Below, in pieces: positions 1 through 5,671 of a stretch of DNA of 13,301 bases. This DNA comes from an uncultured Muribaculaceae bacterium. GTDB taxonomy: Bacteria; Bacteroidota; Bacteroidia; Bacteroidales; Muribaculaceae. How positions within the stretch are numbered: the first letter of the stretch is position 1; the number at the start of each line of letters is the position of its first letter. The notes beneath the pieces were generated by a model. It saw nothing but the letters and a program-made list of their open reading frames with translations, did not search any database and was not told where the DNA came from. A program made the translations under genes and the position numbers. Location of the stretch: assembly GCA_910584125.1 (NCBI GenBank), contig CAJTXU010000047.1, forward strand, positions 1 through 13,301. The letters are read 5' to 3'.

Positions 1-51
1 AGCACGACCTTGCCAAGGTCGGGGTCGCGGGTTCGAGTCCCGTTTTTCGCT
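1..51 (+). tRNA. tRNA-Gly(GCC), 3' part
   Basis: Only the 3' two thirds lie in the window; the acceptor 5' strand and most of the D arm are cut off by the left edge. The anticodon stem is CGACC (5-9) with GGTCG (17-21), and the loop TTGCCAA carries anticodon GCC at 12-14. The T arm is GCGGG, loop TTCGAGT, CCCGT (27-43). The acceptor 3' strand is 44-50 with discriminator T51. No CCA is encoded, as is common in Bacteroidetes. Confidence 0.93.
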
Positions 52-83
52 CAAATCCCTCGGGCCGAAAGGCTCCGCGAAAT

Positions 84-167
84 GTCCGGGTGGCGGAATT
101 GGTAGACGCGCTACTTTGAGGGGGTAGTGGCCGTTAGGCCGTGTGAGTTCGAGTCTCATTTCGGACA
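84..167 (+). tRNA. tRNA-Leu(GAG)
   Basis: A complete class II tRNA. The acceptor stem GTCCGGG (84-90) pairs with TTCGGAC (160-166), with two G-U pairs, and the discriminator is A167. The anticodon stem is 111-115 with 123-127, and the loop carries GAG at 118-120, which reads CUC/CUU leucine codons. The long variable arm (about 128-142) and the T arm with GTTCGAG support a leucine tRNA. CCA is not encoded. It follows tRNA-Gly by 32 nt, so the two are probably co-transcribed. Confidence 0.95.
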
Positions 168-171
168 CTTC

Positions 172-213
172 AGAATCCAGACGATTGACTTCAATCGTCT
201 GGATTCTTATTTT
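172..213 (+). terminator. Intrinsic terminator of the tRNA pair
   Basis: A perfect inverted repeat, 172-188 with 191-207, folds into a stem of about 16 bp with a 4-nt loop, followed by the T-rich run TTATTTT. It begins 5 nt after tRNA-Leu. The stem is a near-perfect palindrome, so it may also stop transcripts arriving from the minus-strand aldo/keto reductase gene. Confidence 0.9.
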
Positions 214-231
214 AAACCCGCCACCAACAAC

Positions 232-330
232 GCATTTCCATAATTTCCACGATTTCCGAAGTCATGGAAACATGGAAATCTCGATTCTCCCGAGTATCAA
301 GAGAATCGAGAGAACGGGTGAATCGGGTGA
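232..330. repeat. Degenerate ~9-bp repeats with hairpin, between convergent genes
   Basis: This non-coding stretch is built of short near-repeats with a spacing of 8-9 bp. ATTTCC recurs at 234, 243 and 252, ATGGAAA at 264 and 272, and CGGGTGA at 315 and 324. A stem TCTCGATTCTC (279-289) pairs perfectly with 301-311 around an 11-nt loop and could end the minus-strand reductase transcript. Its TCTCG/GAATC vocabulary resembles the cleaner array at 7817-7915. The function is unknown. Confidence 0.5.
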
Positions 331-331
331 T

Positions 332-1243
332 TTACCAGGGGAAATTGTCTGGGTCGTTTTTGGCGTTGGTGCGCTGATTTTTGTTCAGGCCGCTGATGAT
401 CTCCATCTCCTGAGGTGTGAGCTGGAAGTCGAATATCTCCATATTCTCACGCACATAATCGGGGTTGTCGCATCGCGGCATCGTCACCAGCCCGCGCTGC
501 ATGTGCCAGCGGAGTATTACCTGAGCCGATGTTTTGCCGTGACACTTCGCTATCGCGACAATGGCCGGATCGTCGAGTTCGCCTGTCACTCCCTGTCCGA
601 GCGGCCCCCAGGCCTCGGTCTGTATGCCGTTGCGGAAGTTATGGCCCGACACGTTGTATTGCGTCATGTAGGGGTGTATCTCTATCTGGTTTATCACGGG
701 ACGGATCCGAGCATACGAAAGTAGCTCGTCTACGTGGTGAGGGTTGATGTTGCTCAGACCAATGGCACGGAGTTTGCCGTTGTCGACATATTCTTCCATC
801 ACCTCCCATGTCTCGCGTATTTTTCCCGCGACCGGCCAGTGAATCAACATCAGGTCGATGTAATCGGTTCCGAGCTCCGCGAAACTCTTGCCTATTGACT
901 CGCGGACTGCATGCGCTCCGCCACGCATTGCATCGCGCGATATTTTTGAGGTGACGAAAACGCTGTCCCGTTCAACCCCGCTTTCCTTGATTCCTTTTCC
1001 GACCTCCTTTTCGTTGCCGTAGGCCTGCGCGGTGTCTATGAGACGGTAGCCATGCCGGAGGGCATAGGCGATCTTACCGGGGGCTTCCTCGCCGGTCACG
1101 AGGAATGTTCCGACACCGAGTTGCGGCATTTCAATGCCGTTGTTCAGTTTGATTGTAGGTACTTTGCTAATATTCTGTACTTTGGTTTGACCTGCCGTGC
1201 CTAATGCGAGGGCCACGGCAAGTATGGTTTCCAGTATTTTCAT
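332..1243 (-). CDS. Aldo/keto reductase with signal-like N-terminus
   Basis: The 303-residue protein belongs to the aldo/keto reductase family: NAD(P)H-dependent (beta/alpha)8 barrels that reduce aldehydes and ketones. The catalytic tetrad is visible as D70 and Y75 (in IDTAQAYGNEKE), K100 (VFVTSK) and H135 (LMLIHWP). NQIEIHPY (185-192) and the C-terminal cofactor segment around MPRCDNPDYVREN (255-267) fit the family. The barrel starts near residue 28. Before it lies MKILETILAVALALGTAG, which looks like a weak Sec signal peptide, although Glu5 is unusual there. No other Met lies before residue 39, so the start is well constrained. It lies 18 nt downstream of the stop of a broken SDR gene on the same strand and was probably the second gene of that operon. 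The deletion in the SDR gene has likely removed its promoter. The exact substrate cannot be told. Confidence 0.93.
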   Translation of the reverse strand: MKILETILAVALALGTAGQTKVQNISKVPTIKLNNGIEMPQLGVGTFLVTGEEAPGKIAYALRHGYRLIDTAQAYGNEKEVGKGIKESGVERDSVFVTSKISRDAMRGGAHAVRESIGKSFAELGTDYIDLMLIHWPVAGKIRETWEVMEEYVDNGKLRAIGLSNINPHHVDELLSYARIRPVINQIEIHPYMTQYNVSGHNFRNGIQTEAWGPLGQGVTGELDDPAIVAIAKCHGKTSAQVILRWHMQRGLVTMPRCDNPDYVRENMEIFDFQLTPQEMEIISGLNKNQRTNAKNDPDNFPW

Positions 1244-1261
1244 TTTTTTCTTTGTTGTTGA

Positions 1262-1411
1262 TCACATTGCTGTATATCCACCGTCCATCGCCCAAACCTG
1301 ACCTATTGCGAAGCCGGCATGGTCGCTGCACAATAGCAGCACCATAGAGGCGATTTCTTCAGGACGGCCAACGCGCCCGAGCGGTATGGCGTCGAGAACT
1401 GCTTCTCTCCT
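1262..1411 (-). pseudogene. SDR family oxidoreductase, C-terminal remnant
   Basis: Reading the minus strand down to the TGA at 1262-1264 gives the typical C-terminal end of a short-chain dehydrogenase/reductase: PLGRVGRPEEIA, then VLLLCSD, then GQVWAMDGGYTAM and stop. This is the hallmark PLGR.G.PEEIA...DGG segment of classical SDRs. Only about 50 codons remain; the Rossmann nucleotide-binding site and the Ser-Tyr-Lys catalytic residues are absent. Upstream the frame soon meets a TGA, and the sequence turns into the 3' part of an AraC gene on the opposite strand, so the 5' about 200 codons are deleted. It is too short to be functional. Confidence 0.85.
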
Positions 1412-1803
1412 ACTGTCAGATTTTTTTCAAACGCCATTACCGTCTGCCCGAAACCAAATCGAGTCACATAGTCAGCCGATTTGTGGAGACTATCGATGAC
1501 TATTACGAAAACTCGGAACACCTCACCATCGGTCAGCCGACGGTGAAGGAATGCGCGGCGAGAATGTGCATCTCACCCAACTATCTCGGCGATCTGATCC
1601 GTCAGGAGACGGGAGAATCAGCAATAAGGTTCATAAACAGATACATAGTCGGCAAAGCAGAGAGTTTGCTTGTGGAAGGCAACTCCATAGCCTCCGCCGC
1701 CTATGCACTCGGCTTCAATTACCCCACGCACTTGACCAGACTGTTCAGCCGCATCGAGGGAATAACCCCGACCGATTTCCTTAAGAACTTGAAGAAAGAC
1801 TGA
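1399..1803 (+). pseudogene. AraC-family regulator, C-terminal remnant
   Basis: The plus-strand frame ending at TGA 1801-1803 encodes a two-helix-turn-helix AraC DNA-binding domain: CAARMCISPNYLGDLIRQETG, then SIASAAYALGFNYPTHLTRLF, then GITPTDFLKN. In-frame homology extends upstream of any good start codon, through a YCQIFFKRHYRLPE-like segment that matches the linker RFYDRQFITR of the intact AraC protein at 6891-7802. The remnant therefore corresponds to about residues 171-303 of that family, and the roughly 170-residue sensor domain is missing. A GTG at 1483 could give a 106-residue DNA-binding fragment, but no Bacteroidetes promoter box is visible before it. It is most simply a truncated gene; residual DNA binding cannot be excluded. 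Confidence 0.85.
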
Positions 1804-1806
1804 AAT

Positions 1807-1840
1807 CAGCCGGCCATCAACTTTCTGTGATGGCCGGCTG
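1807..1840. terminator. Hairpin between convergent araC remnant and flavodoxin gene
   Basis: A 13-bp perfect stem, CAGCCGGCCATCA (1807-1819) with 1828-1840, has an 8-nt loop. It lies 3 nt after the araC remnant stop and 31 nt beyond the flavodoxin stop. There is no strong T run on either side, but the position between converging 3' ends fits a bidirectional terminator. Confidence 0.7.
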
Positions 1841-1871
1841 AATCATTGCAGTGGAGTATATCGTGTTATTT

Positions 1872-2441
1872 TTATTTCTTCAATGAGGAGATCCACTTTT
1901 CGATGGTGCTGACGGATGCGCCGTTCAGGCGCTTGCCTTTCACGAAGTCGAGCGCAGGATATTCGGCTTTGAGCTGACGGACACTACCGTCGATGGAAGT
2001 CTCGCCCGAGGTGCAGAACGTCACGATTGTCTTGCCCGACAGATCGTTGGACTCGATGAAAGTGTTTACGACACGAGGCGCCTGGTCCCACCAGATAGGA
2101 TAGCCGAGATAGACGGTGTCGACTCCGTCGAGCTCCACTTTTCCGTTTTTGATCGCCAGACGCGCGGACCGGTCGTTCATTTCCTTGGTGGAACGGGAAT
2201 TACTGTCCTCCCAGTCGAGATCAGCCGAGGTATAGGGCTGTTCAGGCTCAATACGATAGAGCGCCGCATCCTCGGCCTGTGATATCTTCTTCGCGATATC
2301 CTCGGTAGTACCCGTTTCCGAGTAGTAGACTACCTTTGCGTTTTTATTCTCCTTAGCCATATCTGTTGTGTTTTTGTTTTGAGCGCATGATCCGAGGATT
2401 ATAGAACCAATCATCATCAACGCGCATATCAGTCTGCTCAT
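1872..2441 (-). CDS. Flavodoxin-like lipoprotein
   Basis: The 189-residue protein begins with a lipoprotein signal peptide. A hydrophobic run is followed by the lipobox LGSC, with Cys19 as the predicted lipidated residue, so it should be membrane-anchored outside the cytoplasm. The mature part is a flavodoxin fold. The FMN phosphate loop SETGTTEDIA (41-50) follows the first strand, and YPIWWDQAP (114-122) and FCTSGETSIDGS (142-153) supply the isoalloxazine-binding loops. It resembles the flavodoxin_4-type proteins common in Bacteroidetes. Its start codon overlaps the stop of the upstream CMD/cupin gene (ATGA), which implies translational coupling and a joint function. An FMN electron carrier or quinone/azo-type reductase is plausible; substrate and electron donor are unknown. 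How FMN would reach an envelope location is an open question. Confidence 0.9.
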   Translation of the reverse strand: MSRLICALMMIGSIILGSCAQNKNTTDMAKENKNAKVVYYSETGTTEDIAKKISQAEDAALYRIEPEQPYTSADLDWEDSNSRSTKEMNDRSARLAIKNGKVELDGVDTVYLGYPIWWDQAPRVVNTFIESNDLSGKTIVTFCTSGETSIDGSVRQLKAEYPALDFVKGKRLNGASVSTIEKWISSLKK

Positions 2442-3292
2442 CTTGATTCGAGTTTCATATATTCTTCATCGCTGACGGGCTCGAGCCATACGTTCTCGGT
2501 CTTCTCTCCGGGAGCTTCGAAAGCGAGGTGGGCGAACCACGAGTCTTTCGCAGCGCCGTGCCAGTGCTTCGTATTGGCGGGAATGTGGATCACCGTGCCG
2601 GGAAGTATCTCCACGGCAGGTTTGCCTTCCTCCTGATACCATCCGCGGCCGGCGACACCCACGAGCATCTGGCCGCCCCCTTTCTCAGCTTTGTGGATGT
2701 GCCAGTTGTTGCGGCATCCCGGCTCGAAGGTCACGTTGGCGAAGGGAATCCGCTCGGTCGATACGCGGGCGAGGTAACTGTTGCCGGTGAAATACTTGGC
2801 GTATGCTGTGTTGGACTCGCCGATGGGGAATATCATCGTGCGGGCGAACGCGGCCTTCGCGTCATCGCCCTTGATGTCGTCGTTCCACACCTCTTTGGCG
2901 AGGTTGAACGCGGCCCACGCTTTCGGCCAGCCGGCGTAGAATGCTATATGGGTGATGATTTCGGCGATCTCGGTGCGGGTTATGCCGTTCTGCTTCGCCG
3001 TCGAGAGGTGGTATTTCAGCGAGTTGTCGGTGATGCCCTGCGAGATAAGCGATGTAATTGTCACGAGGTTGCGGTCGCGCAGCGAAAGGAGGTCGTTGCG
3101 GCTCCATACCTCGCCGAAAAGGATGTCGTCGTTGAGGTGGGCGAACTCAGGGGCGAAGTCGCCGAGCTGCTGGCGGCCTGCCGTCTGCGTCACCTTAGTG
3201 CCGCTTGATGATGGTTGAACTGTTTCCTGTTGTGCCATAATGGGTGTGATTGTTGCTATGCTAAAAACGATAGCGGTTATTATGCGGTTCAT
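2438..3292 (-). CDS. Exported carboxymuconolactone decarboxylase-like/cupin fusion protein
   Basis: I place the start at the ATG at 3292, because MNRIITAIVFSIATITPIMAQ then forms a clean Sec signal peptide with an AQ cleavage site. An upstream ATG at 3319 would add nine residues (293 in all). The mature 284-residue form has two domains. At about 45-135 is an all-helical carboxymuconolactone decarboxylase-like domain with ITRTEIAEIITHIAFYAGWP and no AhpD-type CxxC, so peroxidase activity is unlikely. At about 185-262 is a cupin with metal-ligand motif WHIHKAEKGGG and second motif LPGTVIHIPANTKHWHG. CMD-cupin fusions are common in bacteria beside reductases and AraC regulators, but their substrates are poorly known. 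The gene overlaps the downstream flavodoxin gene by 4 bp. A promoter box lies at 3352-3359. Confidence 0.9.
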   Translation of the reverse strand: MNRIITAIVFSIATITPIMAQQETVQPSSSGTKVTQTAGRQQLGDFAPEFAHLNDDILFGEVWSRNDLLSLRDRNLVTITSLISQGITDNSLKYHLSTAKQNGITRTEIAEIITHIAFYAGWPKAWAAFNLAKEVWNDDIKGDDAKAAFARTMIFPIGESNTAYAKYFTGNSYLARVSTERIPFANVTFEPGCRNNWHIHKAEKGGGQMLVGVAGRGWYQEEGKPAVEILPGTVIHIPANTKHWHGAAKDSWFAHLAFEAPGEKTENVWLEPVSDEEYMKLESR

Positions 3293-3351
3293 CTCGAAAT
3301 GATAAAGTTTGTTATACAATTTCTATTTGGGAGGACGATGGTTTTCGGTTG

Positions 3352-3359
3352 CAAAATTA
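3352..3359 (-). promoter_or_regulatory. Promoter -7 box of the CMD/cupin-flavodoxin operon
   Basis: On the minus strand this reads TAATTTTG, a match to the Bacteroidetes -7 consensus TAnnTTTG, extended as TTTGCA. Transcription would begin near 3345, leaving a leader of about 50 nt before the ATG at 3292. The 18 bp at 3342-3359 match 16 of 18 positions of the hydrolase promoter region at 6775-6792. No clear -33 TTTG was seen. Confidence 0.6.
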
Positions 3360-3421
3360 CTCTGAAACGGCCGGCTTCGCGTATAGATTTTGTGCCTTTA
3401 CATACCACTTTCAACGATAGC

Positions 3422-3486
3422 CCGGAAAAATCCGGAATAAAATTCATATCGGCGGCAATGTCGCTGAAATTGCGACAATGCCGCCG
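3422..3486 (-). terminator. Terminator-like hairpins after the VOC gene
   Basis: A 15-position stem pairs 3450-3464 with 3472-3486, with a single A-A mismatch and a 7-nt loop. It begins 12 nt after the VOC stop codon. A second small hairpin, CCGGA (3422-3426) with TCCGG (3431-3435), follows. Together they separate the acetyltransferase-VOC pair from the CMD/cupin operon. The T-rich run after the first hairpin is modest. Confidence 0.65.
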
Positions 3487-3498
3487 ACACCACCGTTT

Positions 3499-3888
3499 TC
3501 ATACGGTTATTTCGACCAGATTGTTTTCGGGGCCGGTGACCCAGCTTTCGTAGCAGCCGTCGCCGGTGGTGCGCGGTCCGCTCAATACTTCATATCCGTC
3601 ATTGCGGAGTCTTTCGGTCAAGGCATCCACCCGCTCCTTGCTTCCGACGCTTACGGCAAAGTGGATGTATCCGTATCGGAGGTCTGAGGTGCGTTCCTCC
3701 ACGAGCCCGGGACGCGTCATTATCTCCAGGCGACATCCGGAGTCAAACGAGAGGAAATAGGATCTGAATCCGGTCTTTGTATTGTGGTACATTTCGTTGG
3801 ACTTCGCTTCAAAGTATCTGACGAAGAAATCCCTCGCGCCATCCAGATCATGGACGTATACGGCAAGATGGTCTATTTTCATACACAT
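3499..3888 (-). CDS. VOC superfamily (glyoxalase/bleomycin resistance-like) protein
   Basis: The 129-residue cytoplasmic protein has the paired beta-alpha-beta-beta-beta modules of the vicinal oxygen chelate fold. The module starts are IDHLAVYVHDLDGARDFF and YGYIHFAVS. Four residues sit where VOC metal ligands are usual: H7, E55 (CRLEIM), H76 (YIHFAV) and E126 (LVEITV). This fits a metal-dependent enzyme such as a lactoylglutathione lyase-like protein rather than a purely binding protein. An alternative start two codons downstream (3882) gives MKIDHL, the more usual N-terminus. It starts 6 nt after the acetyltransferase stop, so the two form an operon. The substrate is unknown. Confidence 0.88.
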   Translation of the reverse strand: MCMKIDHLAVYVHDLDGARDFFVRYFEAKSNEMYHNTKTGFRSYFLSFDSGCRLEIMTRPGLVEERTSDLRYGYIHFAVSVGSKERVDALTERLRNDGYEVLSGPRTTGDGCYESWVTGPENNLVEITV

Positions 3889-3894
3889 TCTGTA

Positions 3895-4449
3895 TCAAAT
3901 TTTCCTGATTACCTTACAAGGATTTCCGACGGCGACAGAGTGCGGCGGTATGTCTTTCACCACGACGCTGCCGGCTCCGATCACGCAATCATCGCCGATG
4001 GTCACGCCGGGAAGGACGCACACATCGGCGCCGATCCACACATCATTGCCGACTGTTATCGGCCGGGCATATTCGAGTCCCCTGTTCCTCTCGGCCGCAT
4101 CAATCGGATGGCCCGCCGTATAGAAACCGCAATTGGGAGCGATAAACACGTTGTCTCCGAATATCACAGGCGCCTCGTCAAGTATCACCAGATTATGATT
4201 TGCGTAGAAATTGTCGCCTATATGGATATTGTAGCCGTAATCGCACAGGAACGGCTGCTCTATGAGGAAATTTCCTTTCACACTCCCCAGCAGTTCCATT
4301 ATGATCCTCCTTCTTCCCTCGATGTCTTTTGGCCGGAGATGATTGTAGTCATGACACAACTCCTTACAGTCGGCTCTCTCGGCTATAAGCTCAGGAGCGT
4401 TGTTGGCATCATATATCATGCCTTTCAGCATCTTTTCTTTCTCTGTCAT
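3895..4449 (-). CDS. maa: Maltose/galactoside O-acetyltransferase family protein
   Basis: The 184-residue protein is close to the usual length of maltose and galactoside O-acetyltransferases. It has the N-terminal Mac domain (EKMLKGMIYDANNAPELIAER, about 5-25) and a left-handed beta helix of hexapeptide repeats, including ITVGNDVWIGADVCVLPGVT and IGDDCVIGAGSVVVKDIPPH. The catalytic His of the family is H114 in the loop TAGHPIDAAERN. The C-terminal AVGNPCKVIRKI is typical. It would transfer acetyl from acetyl-CoA to a sugar hydroxyl; the acceptor is uncertain, so the symbol is by family. Only about 25 bp separate its start from the IS relic on its 5' side. I see no TAnnTTTG box there, so the insertion may have cut it off from its original promoter. 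Confidence 0.92.
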   Translation of the reverse strand: MTEKEKMLKGMIYDANNAPELIAERADCKELCHDYNHLRPKDIEGRRRIIMELLGSVKGNFLIEQPFLCDYGYNIHIGDNFYANHNLVILDEAPVIFGDNVFIAPNCGFYTAGHPIDAAERNRGLEYARPITVGNDVWIGADVCVLPGVTIGDDCVIGAGSVVVKDIPPHSVAVGNPCKVIRKI

Positions 4450-4488
4450 ATCGAATAACCATATTTTATAGTTAGGGTTTACTGAAAA

Positions 4489-4559
4489 ATCAACAGCTCA
4501 GTGTTGCACGGAGCGGAAGCAAATGCTCCACGCAGGGCATGCAACCAGAATCTGTTGAT
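4489..4559. repeat. Nested subterminal hairpin of the IS relic
   Basis: Three nested complementary pairs surround one centre: ATCAACAG (4489-4496) with 4552-4559, GTTGCA (4503-4508) with 4540-4545, and GGAGC (4510-4514) with 4525-4529. The structure overlaps the last codons of the transposase. It could act as a terminator or block outside transcription into the element. Confidence 0.55.
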
Positions 4560-4831
4560 GAATTTATGATTTTAGAGCCAAAATGACGTATATAAGACCA
4601 TATTTCGATAAGGACAAGACAAAGTTCTCTCATGAACTTTGTCAGATTCTTGACGAAGTAACACATGGCCGTCCAGCATTCAGCAGTCTCTGGAAGCTTC
4701 GCCCTTATGTTATTGGCTCGGCATGTTCTCTTGGCTGTTCCGAACTGGGCTTCAGCCTTGTTTCTGAGAGAGACTCCGATTCTTTCGCGTTCAACCTGCT
4801 CGTCAGTCGGATTCTTCGGCGGACGGCCCAG
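4490..4831 (-). pseudogene. Transposase C-terminal fragment
   Basis: From the Leu codon at 4829-4831 the minus strand encodes LGRPPKNPTDEQVERERIG, then SLRNKAEAQFGTAKR, NNIRAKLPETAECWTAM, and CYFVKNLTKFMREL, ending at TGA 4490-4492. This is the recognisable C-terminal end of DUF772/IS1182-type transposases and contains the RN..EA.FGT segment with the last acidic catalytic residue. It has no start of its own, is in a different frame from the N-terminal fragment, and meets a stop just upstream of the junction. Confidence 0.82.
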
Positions 4832-5525
4832 CGGACGGCCGCTTGATTACCTTGAGATAGATCTCCCGTATGCCGTTGCGCTCCACTCCGGCCGGTTTGC
4901 GTATCTTCTTTATTCCGCATACCTTGTCTATCATTCGGTCAATGTATTTCGAGCCATCCTCAACAAGATCTATGTCCGTCGGGTATCTGACTTCGGCATC
5001 CGCGCATGTGGCATCTGCCTTCACATCAGTCGGTTGAGTCTTATCCGCCGGAGCGTTGTCCACGCCCTTGCCATCCCCGTCCCCGTCCTTCTCCTTGTCC
5101 CTGTCTTCTTTCTCTTTCATTTGCCGGGCTTTCCTGGCAAGTTCAAGAGTAAGGACATTTATATCCTGTATTGTGATTCGTTTGCGGATGGTCGTGAACA
5201 GAGACGGGGCAAATATCGGCTGGTCGGAATACTCGGTCAGTCCGCACATATACTGCATGTATGGATTTTCCTGTATCGTCAGTATTGTCTCCTCATCGGA
5301 AAGGTTAAGCTTATGCTTTATGATGAGGGCTGCGATGACCATGCGCCCCGGACGGTTGGCCGCCCCGACACAGTCATTCTTCAGTCGCTTGTTATAGACC
5401 TTCTCATATTCCGTCCATGGAAGTGTGTCGCCCATTTGCACCCACCGGTTGGTTTTCGGCAGACGTTCAAGCGAACCCTTCATCTCTTCGAAGGTCATTT
5501 GGCCGTTCAGGGATACGATTTTCAT
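4803..5525 (-). pseudogene. Transposase N-terminal fragment
   Basis: The open frame runs 240 codons. It starts MKIVSLNGQMTFEEMKGSLE and contains the DUF772-type segment RMVIAALIIKHKLNLSDEET with QPIFAPSLFTTIRKRI, then a charged low-complexity linker (KEKEDRDKEKDGDGDGK) and YPTDIDLVEDGSKYIDRMID. It resembles the family up to about YLKVIKR, then runs out of frame for about 12 codons to TGA at 4803-4805. The central catalytic part and the C-terminal part are not connected. A truncated N-terminal protein might be made and could interfere with relatives of this IS, but it cannot catalyse transposition. Confidence 0.85.
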
Positions 5526-5637
5526 GTCGGATGGTCTTCTTTTAACACCAAAGTTAGCTCTTTTTTGTTAAAAAAGCAAACTTTTGAGCAACTCAATTAT
5601 ATGTTATACAACATATTATCTATTATTCAGTAAACCC

Positions 5638-5665
5638 TACTTATTACTTTCTACTTACTACTTAC
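5638..5665. repeat. Heptanucleotide tandem repeat at the IS edge
   Basis: Four head-to-tail 7-bp units of consensus TACTTAY occupy 5638-5644, 5645-5651, 5652-5658 and 5659-5665, ending 6 bp before the hydrolase stop codon. The array abuts the right inverted repeat of the IS relic exactly. Confidence 0.75.
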
Positions 5666-5671
5666 TCTCGC

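Larger units (their letters stand above)
4475..5637 (-). mobile_element. Internally deleted IS relic (DUF772/IS1182-type transposase)
   Basis: The element is bounded by 12-bp perfect terminal inverted repeats, GGGTTTACTGAA at 4475-4486 and its complement at 5626-5637. After one mismatch, three further pairs match. A TA dinucleotide flanks both ends (4473-4474 and 5638-5639); no longer target duplication is seen. It holds two out-of-frame pieces of one transposase, both on the minus strand, with the central part missing. At about 1.16 kb it is shorter than I would expect for an intact copy. It lies between the exported hydrolase gene and the acetyltransferase gene, with its transposase in the same direction as both. 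Confidence 0.85.

Noticed and set aside
84..331. tRNA-Leu as the integration site of a mobile island
   Set aside because: No integrase gene and no second copy of the tRNA 3' end were seen in the window, and a normal terminator follows the tRNA directly.
1483..1803. A complete small AraC-like regulator starting at GTG 1483
   Set aside because: Homology continues in frame upstream of the GTG into the linker of full-length relatives, with no promoter box, so truncation explains it better than a designed small regulator.
2438..3319. CMD/cupin start at the ATG at 3319
   Set aside because: The ATG at 3292 gives a clean signal peptide directly; the nine extra residues would put charged and polar residues in front of it.
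3784..4458. A 224-codon plus-strand open frame opposite the acetyltransferase gene
   Set aside because: It is antisense to a protein with all acetyltransferase hallmarks and has no motif of its own.
4665..5633. A 322-codon plus-strand open frame across the IS relic
   Set aside because: It lies antisense to the two transposase pieces, which carry clear family motifs; the plus-strand product resembles nothing.
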